Positions 23,481 to 37,608 of a stretch of DNA of 64,000 nucleotides are shown here, in pieces. The stretch is from Burhinus oedicnemus (lineage: Eukaryota > Chordata > Aves > Charadriiformes > Burhinidae). The notes beneath the pieces were generated by a model. The model did not search any database. It saw only the letters and a list, made by a program, of their open reading frames with translations, and was not told where the DNA came from. The position numbers and the translations under genes were made by a program. The first letter of the stretch is position 1; each line of letters begins with the position of its first letter. The stretch is from contig VFFE01007724.1 in assembly GCA_008921705.1 (NCBI GenBank), forward strand, positions 779,686-843,685, written 5' to 3'.

Positions 23481-26400
23481 TGAATGAACTCAAAAAACAC
23501 CCTCTTCATTTTACAGTGACAGATCATACATTTTTAGTGATTTCTGCATTTTAAAATCATTGTCTATACAAAAATTTTGATGGTCATGATAATCAATATC
23601 TACAGTGGCATTAAGATGCCTTGCTTCATTACGCTACTACATACCTCCACGTAATTCCACTTAAAGGACACCAAACAAACCCCTAAACAAGGGTTGCACC
23701 CAAACCAGCAAAGCTTGTTTCAAATCTATGGCTCTCAGTACATCCTTAGAGCAATTTCTGGATGGTATTCATGCTTCATTTAGCTCTGCGTTTTGTTCTC
23801 CAAGAGCTTCTAATGAACATACTCAGGATTTAACAGTTTCCTTTCCAAAAAGGAGTAATTTCAAGATAAGAAAGTGTTATCACTCATGAAAACAAACAAC
23901 CAAACAATCCCCAAGCTGGCTTTTTCTTTTTAAGCAGAAAACCTCAGGTTGCTTTCTTGACAGTACTCCTGTTCTTGAAGTAAAGGGATCAATCTGTAGT
24001 ATTTAGACTTTGATTGTAAGATGGATAAAAATCTCTTTGTTTCCCAAATTTGTTTGGCTTTAGGATATCAGCACATGTTATCACGGTTGCAAGTTGTAAT
24101 TATGAAATTCTGATTAGTATTCTGGTCTGAAAAAACAAGGTTTTTCCACTGTTCTACATCCCTTTCTTTGCCTGTAGACACTACTGCCCCATGATTTACT
24201 TCATTAAGCCTATCTGAGGCACTATTGTTCAGAAATGACAAAGTTGCACACATTTTAGTCTAGCACACTGTGCACACATAAAAATTAAAATATTTTCCAA
24301 TACCTGTAATAGTCAGTATCATTCATCAAATTGGCAGTGAGGGTTGTCAGCCCTCATTCACTTAGAATGTCCTCACAAACCATACAGAAAACCTCCTATT
24401 CTGAGGGTGAATTACCTTGGTCAAATAAGCATGTATGCATGTATGTAAACAAGTACTCCTCTCCTTTTGATATTAACCACGTAAAGAAAGTGTTTAGGAT
24501 CATTATCAACAACAAAAAAATATTTCTGCTCCTTTAACTATCACCATGGGCTTTTTATGGAGAAGCCTAATTCAGTGCTTTCAGGAAAGAATATATTTGT
24601 GTCTGCCAAATGACAAAAACTACCCCCCCCCCCTTTTCTTCTTCAAACGTACATCTAGAAATCTCTGTGGCTAGATCTTTAAATGAATTCTGAGTAAAAA
24701 TACAGCCAAAACCTCTGAAAAATAATTACAATAGCTCTTCAGTGTCTTTGTTCAGATTAACTGTCTTAGTGGAAATCTGTTTCAGGGCATTTCAGACCAC
24801 TGTAAGGGTACACGAGCGTTGTGAATGAAAAAAACAGTAATTAAAAGCCCAATTTAAGCAATATTCTTAAACTAAATGTCAATAGTAAGAATTCTGAGCC
24901 TAAGGTTACACATATGTTCATACGTCTGGTTGAATCAGGACTTTGGGTTTATATTTATAGGATTGAACTTTTTCCCCCTTTTTTTTTCTGTACAGAAATA
25001 AATAGCCACTCAAATTGATATTCTCTGCAGTCCCCTACAAATGCCAAAACATGTTTCTTGCAGACTACAGAGAACTCACGGATATTGAGAAGTTACCCAA
25101 CTCCTAAATGATACACAAACCAAATGCCAGTGAAACTACTAGCGGTCAGGCACCTAATTGCATTTGTTGTTATGATCCATACATTCTGCCTTTGTGGCAT
25201 ATCATTTACACGCATGGTTTTCTAAGAACTAATTTCTGTGCATGCAAAATGAGATGACCATCTGATACTAATTATTGTTCAACTTAGGTAAGATGATCTT
25301 ACGTGCTCCGATTCCATAGCTGTGCAAGCACAGATGATAATACTCAAAAACAGTGCAGACAGTGACAAAGAATCATTTTCAAAATGTTCTCCTTTGGCAA
25401 GGCAAACACATTTTTGGTTTTATTTTTCATTCTGTTCACATCTATCATCTCAGTAGAGATGATGCAGCCAAAGAAATATTCCTACTCATTTGATTTCTGT
25501 GGCTAGTATTTGACTATGACTCCTTGGCTAATTCCTATAGTGAGGGATTCCCAGCTAGTCTCTCAGTGAAGCAAAGAACTATTTAGTTGTTGTGATGAGA
25601 CCAGACTGGGTGCGTTCAATCTAGCATAGCTGTAGGTAACCTAATATAAAGGGCAAGAGAATAATAACTAAGATTTGGAAACCAAAAAAATACATAAACT
25701 CTTGGACAGTCAAAAAAGTCAGGATTTCATGATTCAGCACATTTGAAATCATGTTCAGGCCTTCATGTTACTGCAGAACACTTTTCCCAATGTAAATTTT
25801 ACTTGAATGTGTTTCAGACCTGATCCTGCAGCAGATCACCTACTGGATTAAATATGCTCCTGTTTTTCTCAATGGTTCAATCATTTGGACTTTTTAATCT
25901 CTGGAAAGCCCCAGCTGCAGAAAATCATGAACTTCATCCTGAATTTCCCACTGTTTCCCACCTCCAGTTCTCCAACTGGATAGATTTTTCAAGAACTTAA
26001 GTCTTTTAATGGTGCGAAAGATTCTCCTAATTTCCAATTTAAGTGTACTCCTGGCTAGTATATACATGCTGTTAACCTGTTGCTTGAAAAGAGTAACTTC
26101 CAGTAGTAGCATAACACAAAAACAAAGCATCAGGGTGTATCAGGATGCCAGAAGTTGGGACCTATGCTGCTTTGCAGTGCTGTAGCTCCTTTGAAGCTAG
26201 CATATGACTTGCATCAACTTCAGTAGTGCCATCCGGTACATGGATTGTCACTACCCAGGAAAGCCAAAATGGTCTTATTTCCTGGTTCAAGTCCTAATTA
26301 TTTGTGATCAAAGCCTCATAATATGGTGTGGCTCACTGAGATCTCAGAAAAACATATTCACATCACAAATACTATCCCAGTAAAAGTGGCACTCTTCCTG

Positions 26401-27719
26401 GTAGAGAGGCAAAGGACCGGATGGACACGCACTTGAATTATTCCTTGTTAATATGGGATAGCAAAGCCATAAGGCCTTCTTTTGCTAGAGCACCAGGAGT
26501 CAGGAGAGACTAAGATCATCAGGGCATCCCTGTCCCTTCCTCTGATAAATTACATCTTTGAATAAGACTGTAGGGTGAAGAAAAAAAGCTACTAATTCAA
26601 GATGTCACTCTACCAACATTAGAGAAATGTTCCTTTCATGCAGAATAGCTTGGTTTGATGACTGACCACAGGAACCCTCTTCAAATCCTTCTCTGGGAGA
26701 GCCCTTTCAGCCAGGGGCTTTCAGCCTCCCATGGCACCCACAGTCTGGTCTCAGGGTACTGTCAGTTTGGTCCACACAACTCTTCTCCCCAAGAAATGAG
26801 GCTTTTCTGCAGTGGCTCCCTCATCAAGGAGAGACTGGAATGACCACAAACGCGTCAAATTCAGAACATAATTTTAACTCTACTTATTTGATCTAGCCTC
26901 CTGTCCATAATTTGACAAAACTCAATTTTTTAAAGAACAAGACTCCAACAGCAACCAACCAATAAAACCAGATCTTTGCAGAATGGGGGTTGAAGGGAGG
27001 AAGGGCAGGGGAAGAGGATATTCTGAAAATAAAAGAGAGATTCTGTCTTTAATAATTTTCTAAAGCTCTGATATACTTTGTGAAGTGATGGGCATCATTT
27101 GATACTTCAAAAATAGAGAATAAACCATGTAGGCTGTTCACTAGATGATCAGAAGTATGATATGAGGAAGAGATGATAGGGGGAAATGTGCTGATCATGA
27201 TGCACCTTTCTTGTTGATGGAAGCTGGCTATTGATACTAAGTAGACATATCTCTGGATAAATGGTTAGCTCCAACATATTTCACTAATATTAAACTGGCA
27301 TATCATTATCTGGATTTCTTTTTATGTTTCTGTCTCTGCTGTTAGGGATAGGTTCTCTTGGAAAGAATTTCTATTTTTCTTAGTGCTACTTTTTAGAGTA
27401 GCGGAAAGACGAGTCATTTGGCACCTTAACCTTTTCCAAATACGTGAACAGCTCAGCCTTCCCATTCAACCAGGGAGTTAGAGAAGGAGCAGGAGAAGGG
27501 AAAGTTATGATGCAGAAAGTGGAAAGCTGGTAAGGGGTGGAAAAAATGACTTAGCTTAGCTGATGTGGTAGAAAAGAGGAAGAGAAGCATTTCTCTAAGA
27601 AAAGGAAAAAAGCAAAAGGTTTGAAATAATCTGATGTTAGAGTTTTCTACTATAATTTTGGTAAGGTATTCAGATACCATGGTGATGAACACAGCTGAAG
27701 TATCTAAGCACTCTGGGAT

Positions 27720-28060
27720 AGAATATATTCAAACAAAAAGGATAATTAAAATAGTGTTTATTTAGATGAGGGATAATGTCTCAGTTCCTATGCAAATGAG
27801 CATAGTTAAAGGATCACTTGCCTTTTTATGAGAATGAATATTGAAAGTTTGATGAGAAACTCGGGAGAGAAACATTCTGGAAGTCAAAGCAAATGCAATC
27901 TCTATATGCAAATGAAATCAATTAATTTTAGCAGCCATGTATGAGTGTAAATGAGAAAATCAATGATTTTCAAAATCTAGTAATTTGATAGCCATTAGTC
28001 TCATTAGACTTTCTTTTTAAAGCTTAATTATTCAAAAATACAACCCGATTGAAGTGTGGT
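27720..28060. promoter_or_regulatory. Candidate enhancer with paired POU octamers
   Basis: Two perfect ATGCAAAT octamers (27790-27797 and 27906-27913) lie 116 bp apart in an AT-rich block that also has TAATTA sites at 27743-27748 and 28025-28030 and an AATTAATT core at 27920-27927. There is no simple repeat or recognisable mobile element here. Octamers bind Oct/POU factors and TAATTA binds homeodomain factors. Clusters of both are common in neural and pluripotency enhancers. This is inferred from motif content only. Confidence 0.32.
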
Positions 28061-28234
28061 TTAGAAAGGACACATTCTTAAATTAATTACAGTAGCGATT
28101 TTCCCTGTAGCATGAAGATACAGTGCCAGTACATGGCTTTGTAGATAGAAATAAGATTTTTTGCTGGACTTGGGACTTTGTTTTGATAAAGAGTATACCA
28201 AACCTCTACAGATCACCTAAATACCTACGTAGAA

Positions 28235-28310
28235 GCATGTGAGTAGTCCCACTGAAGCCCACAGAGGATGTATTGTTTGTACCTCATGTGGATCCAGCCC
28301 TTGATTTTGA
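28235..28310. repeat. Decayed sauropsid dispersed repeat trace
   Basis: The phrase CATGTGAGTAGTCCCACTGA followed by GCCCACAGAGG, then ATCCAGCCCTTGATTTTG, resembles the old sauropsid repeat text built around GAAGTCAATGGG. The ends and family are uncertain. Confidence 0.35.
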
Positions 28311-28859
28311 GGGACAGTCATGGGTTGAAGAGTCTTGATAAAGAGTCCAAGCCGAGCAGAGAGGTGATCCTGTGCATAGAGCCAGTGAAACAGCACGCCG
28401 CCCCTGGGGTTGTGACTCCTCAGCGCTGGCTTGCGTAGAGCTCGCCTTTCCTCAGCTGTCTCTGGGGGAGGAATTTCTGCCCATCATCTTCAAAATAGCC
28501 TCCTGGCTGCAGCACTTACCCAGGAAATGGTGCAGTGAGATTTGTGTTCTTTGTCAATCTGGAGGAGATTTAAACAGATTATGACTGTAAATTTGATCTT
28601 TGCGAGAATTGTCTGTGAACTTGATGAGCTATAAAGACATCTTTAGTCCTAAATAGCACAGTATCCATTCAAGATGGTGTTTACTGTTTGCATCACTTAC
28701 ATCTATAAACAGAATGGCACCTGGCCCTCTTTTCTGAGCATGAGGTCCTGGTCTGGTTTAGCTGAGTTCATCCTGCTGAACTCAGTTACAGTCTAAAATG
28801 GGTAGCTGCATCCAGACTGCCTGTTGGGGACTGGCCCTGGCCTTTGCTGACTCCAGAAC

Positions 28860-28965
28860 TGTGCCAGTTCCCAACTGGGCACTGTTTGGATGAATTCTGC
28901 CTGGCTCAGGCCAAAATTGTGCCAAGGGCCGTTCTTAAAATTTATCAGCATAGACGATGAAGTTC
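28860..28965. repeat. Copy of an unassigned dispersed motif (copy B)
   Basis: Contains TGGCTCAGGCCAAAATTGTG from 28902, followed by CAAGGGCCGTTCTTA and a CAGCATAGACGATGAAG block. The first block is close to text at 1108-1143, 41484-41520 and 50420-50456. The preceding TTCCCAACTGGGCACTGTTT is close to text at 61812-61830. The shared order suggests an old interspersed repeat, family unknown to me. Confidence 0.4.
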
Positions 28966-31900
28966 GTATCCTCGGGACACATCATGGCACTGCTTCATTT
29001 ACTAGTGTTGATGAACATTTTTAATCCATTTCTTGTAGGACAGTGTGACTACCTGGATTCCTAGCTACATTTCTTCACCCTGTCTGAGGATCTGCCCTAT
29101 AACATTTCTGAGGAGCACATTGTGATAACTCACTCCACGGCTGCAACACTTGCCTATTGCCACTCCTCTGTCCTCTTCCACTCCTTGCAGATCTCCCCAT
29201 CGCTTCTTTCCTCCCCTCTCACCTCCTATTCAAAATAATCAAGATATAAAGAAGATGTACTTTCAGAGGGCCAATTAAACACAGCAGGGTACCAGCTGAG
29301 ATGAGGAGCTGCAGTGAGTGAGTGAATTTAAATCAAGCTGCAGCTTCTGAGAGATGATCTCTATACCATGACTGGAATATTTGTTAACGGTGGCAAGGGC
29401 TTCAGGCGGATCTGCACATCACCAGGGGAAGCTAAGCCTTACTCAGTATCACTGTGTGAACCAGAAGTGTGAGTAAAAAAAAAAAAAAAGGTTAAATTAT
29501 TGCTTGCGAATCCCAAACATGGCTGCAAAATTTTATACTAAGCTTTTCCAGGTGACAGGCAAATGAAGAGCAAAACAGAAAGAGGCGCAGTAGAGTAAAT
29601 CATAATATTAGCATACATTTATGTAACACGTGATTGTAACGGCTCAGGATTGCAGAGGATTTAAAAAATAATTCTCTTTTATGTAAGGAGACTACTTTTC
29701 AGTAGTGGCATTTTCATCTCATGTCTGTACTCTCTGCTTGGCAGAGACATTTTTCAGACACCACTCCACTGAAGTAGAGATGCTTAAAAGAGGGAGGAAT
29801 CAACACAACCCAATGGATTTTAGACCAGCCACAATTTTGAAGATAACCCAAAATTTCAGCTCCTGCCATGGAACATCTCCCCCAGCCCTGCTTTCTCATT
29901 CTTCCATTGCAAAATCCTTGATCTCCCACGGTGTGAGCCAGCCTCGGTCCCCTTGGCAGATGGCGAGGGTTGTGCGACCGTGCGTGCGCTGTGCTGCTGC
30001 TGGCTATGCTGCCTCTGACCCTGCACCCTGTCCCCTGCTGCCACGTGGCTGCTGGCCAAAGATCCTGCTCTCATCTGCCCATGGCGTTTGGGGAGAAGGC
30101 AGCAGCTGTGTGGCAGCGCACAGCAGCGCTGTAGGATGGTTTAGGATAGGAAGTAGATAATTCATCCAGCTGTCTCTGCAACATGGAAATAAAAGGTCTT
30201 TTTCCAAATAGTACCAGGTCAGCTAGCTGAGCAAAAACCCTTCAAGGTTGCTCATGATGCTTTCTAGCATTGAAAGCAGTGGGAATTTTGCTTTTGCCTT
30301 CTGTGCCAGCAAGCTGAGGGGTAGGACAGACATGGGGTTCTCCGAGTTATTATCTCAGTTTGCAGTTTGCTTGACTGTCTCATGGTGAAGGATGTGTCAT
30401 GTGTTGCGTGTCCTGGACTGCCCATATAGCGAGACCTTTGCTACGTGTTGCAGCTGAGACGATGGCTTTCTCAGACAAACAAGAGAAAACAAAATTGGAG
30501 TGAAATCTCTTTTTCCATCTCCTGTGATGCTTGCAGGGGTAATGGCACTGGAATGTATTTCCAGAGTGTGGAGTGTCCCAGAGCTCCATGTATACATGCC
30601 ACCAGGAGGCTCTGCCAATGCAGGAGAAGTGTCACAGCAGGACTTCTTTAATCAGCCACAGCAGAGCAACAGAGCACTTTGCAAAATGTCCTAAAGACTG
30701 AGCGTGTGTTAGTGCCCTACCTAGCAGCAACAGCAGCAGAAGGATTTCAAGGCTGAGCCTTTTTCCACAATTCTGCCTTTAATAAATGATTAAACTCTGC
30801 ACTTAATAGTAAGTGCCAGTGGAATTTAAATGGGTTGCAGTGCCCGAGCTTGACTTCTCTTCTTCTCCCTTTTGGAAGCAGACCTTAAGACAGGCTTATA
30901 AAACCTGAAGAAAGGCAGCTGTGACTAATTCTTGGCTGCAGCTGGGTGTACGAAAGAGAGAGGAGGCATAAAGGGCAAAAAGGGTTTTCTGGAGCACTCA
31001 CGCTGGCCCAGCCTCTGTCTGCTTAGCTTCTTGAGACTGGACAAAGTGACGGCACGGCCCATTCTGACTAGGTCTACGGAGAACCCCAGGTACATGGCCT
31101 GATACTTATATGAACTAATAATATGAATCATAAAATTAAATAGTATGATTTCATTCTGCAAATGATCTGGGGACGTAGTTTACAGGAAAGACACAACACA
31201 AAGGAAAATTGTATTGCATGGTATAATACTTTATGAGTTTTTTGTACTTTAATATGATATAAAATTCATATTAATAGGTGCCATTTTTATGAAGAAATTT
31301 ATAGCCAAAGCATGGCAGCTTCTTTGCTGCAAGAGCTACATAGAGAAAGTTAAATTTGACTATTGCTCTCTTTTTTATTTGTATGGATATTTTGGTGTGA
31401 AGCAGTGAATTGTTTAAACTTCAGAGCTTTTATATTATATGCTTTTTTATTAACCACTTTGTTCATGATCAGCTTTTCTGTGGCATCAGTAAAAAAATAT
31501 GAGATCTGTCCATGGGCCAAAATGACATCTGTACTTTTTCACTTGCATCAGCTGAAGAATGCGTAGCCTAGAGACACAATTAATGCTAGGTTGGCCTCTT
31601 CCCCAAATTAGTGGTCTCCAATGCATAGGTTTATATGCCATATGTGAAGGGCCAAATTAGTCCCACTTGGGTCACACTTTCCTTGATCACTTCAAGAACT
31701 AACTCCATAACAGTGGCTGTTTGTGAAGATGTAATTTTCCATGGCTGAACTGGTATTTACCTGTAGAGGGATTTTTCCGTTAAACATTCCGTGTGAGATG
31801 TTGGGACATAAAACACACCAAGATATATTTATTAGTGAAAATCTATCAAAATCAAATGCTTTTACTGAGACAAAAAAGTCTAGGTGGAAAGGCTGCTGGT

Positions 31901-32272
31901 ATTTTCCTTCTTTGGCTGGTACTGTAAAAAAGTACCGTACACTGTATCTGCATACAGATGTAGGAAGTCACCTGCTTTCTTCACTGTGGCTTTGGTACGG
32001 TTCCTTAAGGACAAAACCACAGGCCCATTACCTGACCTAAAGGACCAGTGCCAGGACATAATAACCAAATACAGTTAGGCATACAGAGATTGCGGGGTAT
32101 GTGGTGAATACCAGTGTCTGGCTGGGTAAGGGATTATTTCCGCTCCTGGTGCTGTTACCCTTGGCAACCCTGCTATGGGACTGAGAATTAGAAAGTAGAG
32201 GAACATATTGGACCATTAGATAAGGTTATAAGCACATGGACATGTTACTATATATCAGCAAAACAGAAAGAA

Positions 32273-32910
32273 GAATCATAGAATCATTTAGGCTGGAAAA
32301 GACCCTTAAGATCATTGACACCAACCATCAACCTAACGCTGCCAAATCCACCACTAAACCATGTCCCTCAACACCACATCTACACATACCTCCAGGGATG
32401 GGGACTCAACCATTTCCCTGGGCAGCCTGTTCCAATGCTTGACAACCCTATCAGTGAAGAAATTTCTCCTAGTATCCATCCTAACCTCCCTTGGTGCAAC
32501 TTGAGGCCATTTCCTCTTGTCCTATCGCTTTTTACTTGGGAGAAGAGACCGACCCCCACCTCGCTACAACCTCCTTTCAAGTAGTTGTAGACAGCAATAA
32601 GGTCTCCCCACAGCCACCTTTTCTCCAGACTAAATAACCCCAGTTCCCTCAGCTGCTCTGCATAATACTTGTGCTCGAGACCCTTCACCAGCTTCGTTTC
32701 TCTTCTCTGGACACGCTCCAGCACCTCAATGTCTTTCTTGTAGTGAGGGGGCCAAAACTGAACACAGTATTCGAGGTGGGGCCTCACAAGTGCTGAACAC
32801 AGTGGGACGATCACCTCCCTAGTCCTGCTGGCCACACTATTCCTGATACAGACCAGGATGCTATTGACCTTTTCAGCCACCTGAGCACACTACCGGCTCA
32901 TATTCAGCCA
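32273..32910 (-). mobile_element. CR1 LINE, second subfamily, 5'-truncated
   Basis: A CR1 copy on the minus strand, opening on the plus strand with GAATCATAGAATCATTTAGG, the reverse complement of an ATTCTATG-type tail. The coding part on the minus strand (32380-32880) includes [30 protein letters not shown] and [12 protein letters not shown] C-terminal ORF2 text, then [13 protein letters not shown] and [17 protein letters not shown]. Comparison with the family text indicates a one-base deletion near 32475-32490, after which the frame becomes unrelated. The HQGRLG stretch and 3' UTR wording differ from those of the 19.7-kb copy, so this is a different CR1 subfamily. The reverse-transcriptase core was never present here. 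Confidence 0.93.
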
Positions 32911-35900
32911 AGATGATAGGATATAGAGGAAAGTGGGAGCTGGTTAGGAGTTTCCTAACTTGTGCAATGCAACTTAATTTGTACTGTCCTCCTCCGCTTT
33001 GTTTCTGAGACAGAATTCATGGCCACCTGTGATGTGCTTTGGTTGGAAGTAACTGAAAATATCATACTGGAAAGAACTGATACAGATTTGAGTTATGTAC
33101 TTTTGCATACGTGCTAGGATGCACGGGCTTTGCTGCTGTTCACGTAAGAATGCCAGTAGAAAGTTTTGATGAAACCCTTAGATACATTATTCTGATGACC
33201 TATTTTGGAAGATAATTTATCAAACATTTAGAAAAAAACACAAAGGAGGCAAGAAACCTTTCAATTTTTATCTTGTCTTTAAAAGCAGGTAACCTAGATT
33301 ATGTATTGTACATGTTATTAAGATAGTACAATTGTACTGGAGAAGAAAAATAGTTAAAAATTTTTGAATCTGTCTTTGAAATGGTTTAAAGAAGCACCAT
33401 AAATATTAAAAATCCTATATAATAATTATTTGGTTTTGTTTATTATTTATTATTTGTTTGTTTATTACAGGGTGCAGCTGGATAGTGGGGGTATTGTTTA
33501 GTGCTTTTACTATACAGTTTCATGCCTTAAAGCCTGGATTGTTTTCCAGGAGAACTTTACTTCTGCCTTCCTTATTTTTTGACTACTCAACAATGGGATA
33601 ATTGCAACATGAGGAAAAATTTTTATCTTAAGTGACTGATATATATGCAGTCTTAAGGTAGTTTTTTGCTTGATAATATGTGTATGTGTTTATGTATTCA
33701 TTTACAACTCACATTTCTTCTGGTTATTAAAAAATTATTATAAAGGAACAATAATTTGAAGACCACTGTCACATGTCAAAACCCCATAATTTTCTTAAGC
33801 ACTTCAAAGCACTGCACACTAGTAGAGCATGGTACTAGGTTTGGGACACTAACTCCCAACTAAGTATCCTCATAAGATGCAACTAGAAATCTGTTTTGAA
33901 GTAAAACCAGGAGGATGGTAGAAAATGAGAAATAGTGAGAGGAATAGCAAAAACATGGAAATGAAGATTATTCCTTTTAGGTCCATCATCTAGAACAGGT
34001 CACGTAACATCAGAGAGAAAACAACAAAAAATTCATTGGAAGATATATGAACATTTTTGTCATTGTGTAATGTCCATGTCCTTAGTCATTAAAATTAAAT
34101 AGCTTTGTCTCTAGAGGGAGAAAGATAGTTATATGATAAAATCACTGCCTTATGTTCTTGCTTTTTTCCATGATCGGTTCAATCCTGTATTTATTCACCA
34201 AAGTCATTAGAATTGAAATGGTAATCAGAAAGGGGAAATGGTCTCCATCTATCATCCTGTTTCTAACAAGAAGAGGTAACAGACCATTTTAGTTACAGTG
34301 CATTAGTGCTCATTACTGCCCTAATGAAGATTTGTGTTGCTTTTCCAAGAACTTTGAAGCTAATCTTCAATTTCCTCCTAGCTTTCAAAGAAACACCAGT
34401 TTTCACATGACTTCAGCCCATCGGAGCAAACAAAGAGGTATTAGTCTGAGCATTATAAAACATAGTTTCATCAGGGAAATTAATATGAAAAACACAAGGT
34501 AACATCTAGTTATTTCATTACTGTGGCTAAATTCTATGAATTTGGCAAACACTGACTCAATCCCTGTGCCCAAACTTTTCTCCTAGTAGCTGTATCTATA
34601 CTGTTTAACACATGGCTAAATCATTACCTATTAAACTATTTTGACATATTCAAGTATATGTGATTGTGATGTATTATAGTAACCAAATGGCCCCTGTGCA
34701 TCTCGCCTAATCTAGATTAGGGGATCAGTATTATTGCAAGTACCTTTATTCTTACAGTGAAGTGCTCAGGCTGCAATGGGAAATCCCAAATTCTCCTGGT
34801 TGATGACTTTTCTTGATGTGTCACATGCCATTACAAAACCCCACCAAACACACCACACAGTGAATACTGTTTGGGAACCAGCTCTCCTTTGGGCAGTGTT
34901 TGCTGTGTTTATCCTATCCCAGTGAGATTAAGTTCCAAAGGAGAGCAACATGCAGGGCCTATTGCACGTCCCAGAAAGAAAGGTATGCCACAAAACCTGC
35001 TTTTCTGGTGCTCCATGTCACTGCTATCTTGGAGCTGGACACAGTTAACAAGCAGACAAGTGACTGAACTTTCGCTTACTAATGAGGGCATTAGCACACG
35101 TGTCCTCTGTAAACTCTGGATTCAGGTTTTCACTCTGTTTTTGCATCCAGCAGAACTGGGTGTCTGTTCAAACTGAACACCTGTTTAAATATCTTGCTCT
35201 GTCAGACAGACTCAAATGTTTGAGGCTCCCAACACATAAGGAGTTACTTTCCTGAGCCTTGTATTAAGCATCTGTTGGAACACGTTCATTCTTAGTAATT
35301 ACTTGACATTTGGACACAAAGAATTCTAAAGAAAGGAAGTACCTTAGTGGACTTAGGAACATTTAAATGCATCCTAAGGAAAGACCAACTTGAGTGTTGT
35401 TTGAAGAGCTTTAATTTTGTTGGCAGGGCTATTGGGAACTAAGAAAGACCTTTACACTTGGAAACAAGCTTGCCAAACCATTTCCTTTGCGTATCTTGTT
35501 CTGCAGAAGTAAAAAAATATTCCATTTCTGCATATTTTAATAATGCCAAGGGAAAAGGTGTATGCAGAGTCAAGGAAAGCAGCTTTCTGACCAGGCTGTT
35601 GCTGCCCGTTCCCATGGTTTATGCGTAACAGTGGTGACAAACAATTTCTCCTTCCTGTGGAAAGGATATCTGTCACAAAGAGAAGTTTTGCTGCACTCTG
35701 AAAGACAGACCTTTTTACTGGTAGTGGCTTGGCAGGTGTTTGTTTTAGTTTTTAGATATGTAACTTGCAAAAAGTTAAAATGGGCTCTAAGGATTTGACT
35801 ATCATTCTATTTTTTCCATCTGCTTTCGTCAGCACAGCTCCAGTGCCATGATTCGTGTTGGTGAGAACAAGAGAATTAGGCTTTGAGTTTCCATTTTTTA

Positions 35901-37568
35901 CTATGCAGGAAAACTAACATTATTATAAAGAGAAACAGTTTGAGGATACTGTGGAGTATGTCTATATGGACATATAGATCACGGACTTGGATTACATATG
36001 GCAGTCAATTCGGTGCCCAGTAGTAGGTATTTGAAGAATAAAGAACTTAATTGTGAACAGCTGTTTCCACATACTTAATAAAGTGTGCATGGCCAGTTCA
36101 AGCTCTATAAAGTGTTAAACATAGTTTTATGAAACACATACTGGGGCCGTGCACATTTTTCAGAGTGCATCAGCCATTCTGACTGTTAAGTCCTGTCTAT
36201 CTTTTGATTTCAGAGACAGACTTCTGGAAGTATTTTTCTTGTTTTTCATAGTGTAAATGAGGCTTGGATGACTCCCTAATAGTTGTAAAAAACATAGCAA
36301 TTCTTACTCAAATGGAGCATTAAGTTATTATTATAGGTGTCTTTCCACCTCAGCTATTCTCTTTTGTGATGTTAAAAGGAGGAAAGGATAGTGGCTTTCA
36401 GGCTGTTTTTTTTCCAGCTTGGCTTATGGCTTCAGAACTATCAAGAATGTTCACATCCCAGGGGAGCTGGTAGGGACCAGAAATTAATAGTATCTAGTTA
36501 ATCTGCAATGTATGAGTGGGAACTTAGAGCCTCGGGCTCTAGAAATGACCCACAGCTGTTAAAACATCCATCTGTCAATTCCACGCTTTTCTTTTCACAA
36601 ATGATGATTAACAAATACTAAGGTGTGTGGCCAGCAACGGAGGTTTGAAAGGTCCTTTGAAGCCTGAGCAACTAACATGTTTTCATTCCTGTTTTGGATG
36701 CGGGACCCATAGAGTTGAAGAAAGGTCCATTTCCCCCAGTGTATCTGCAATGGAGTGGTGTCCCTGCCTTTAGTAGGTATCAACTCTGGTCCTGCAGAGT
36801 GGCCACATAGAATTCTTGGTTTCCAGATGAGTCCCTCGTATGTAGTAGGTCAAAACTGCAAGCTGATACACAGTTTTGAATCACTTCTTGGTTCCAAGGA
36901 GCAGAAATTATTCTACAACTTCCTTCAGAGGCCAAGGACTTCTAGGTCTGAATTTAAGCTGGTTCAGGGAAAAAGTGGAGAAACTGCAATGGGTTAAAGC
37001 AATCACAGTGACAGCTGCGTGAGAGGAGGCAGCTTTAAGGGATGGGTTGTGCTACAAGTTTTAAAGGCATTTTGAGAATTGCTGTGATTTAGCAGAGGTT
37101 TGACTAAATTAAACTAAACCAAATCTCAGCAGTAGGTTTAATAACAGGAATTTGCACCTGTTGAAATAAACCTTGTGTAGAGAGGACCTTCCTTAAACTT
37201 TCCACATCACTGCCTGAAATGCATAAACATTAGTTTTGAAAGTACATATTTCTGCATTTTACATGAATGCACATGATTCTGCCAGTTAGCACCAAGTTTG
37301 TACAAGTAAAACTAAATCCAAATAAAAAATAAAAAAACCCAACATGGCCAAATGAAGATCAACAGAGTTTTAAACAGTCTATAAATCTCTTCCCTCCACT
37401 GCCCAGTTTCCATGCTCCTGTTTCTTAAAGTTGGCCTTTAAGAAGCCTGGAAGGAGAATAAACTTGCATATCCAATAAAAATAAATGAATAAACAAAATG
37501 GGATTTTTTTTTTTTACCATTATATGAGTCCATCTATCTCGTGCATCTTGTTGTGAGATGCATATGCC

Positions 37569-37608
37569 ATGTCTATGCAATGTCTATGCAAATAACGTCT
37601 ACGCAAAT
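37569..37608. repeat. Short tandem repeat carrying octamer sites
   Basis: The 11-mer ATGTCTATGCA occurs back to back (37569-37579, 37580-37590) and again, slightly changed, as ACGTCTACGCA after AATA. The second and third copies run into AAATA, so a perfect ATGCAAAT octamer is formed at 37586-37593 and a one-mismatch version (ACGCAAAT) about 16 bp on. It may be only a slippage repeat, but the spacing would allow paired POU binding. Confidence 0.6.

Larger units (their letters stand above)
21190..32272. other. Non-coding interval, long unique stretch
   Basis: Eleven kilobases without a recognisable gene. The largest frame, 29705-30160 (plus, 151 codons), runs into a GC-rich patch (29.93-30.13 kb) with opposing open frames and no domain. 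A frame at 21763-21981 likewise has no family resemblance. Homopolymers include C11 at 24623-24633 and A15 at 29475-29489. Candidate regulatory stretches and repeat traces within the interval are listed separately. Confidence 0.55.

Noticed and set aside
29705..30160. 151-codon frame ending in a GC-rich patch
   Set aside because: Three antisense frames overlap it and the translation has no domain. GC-rich composition explains the openness.
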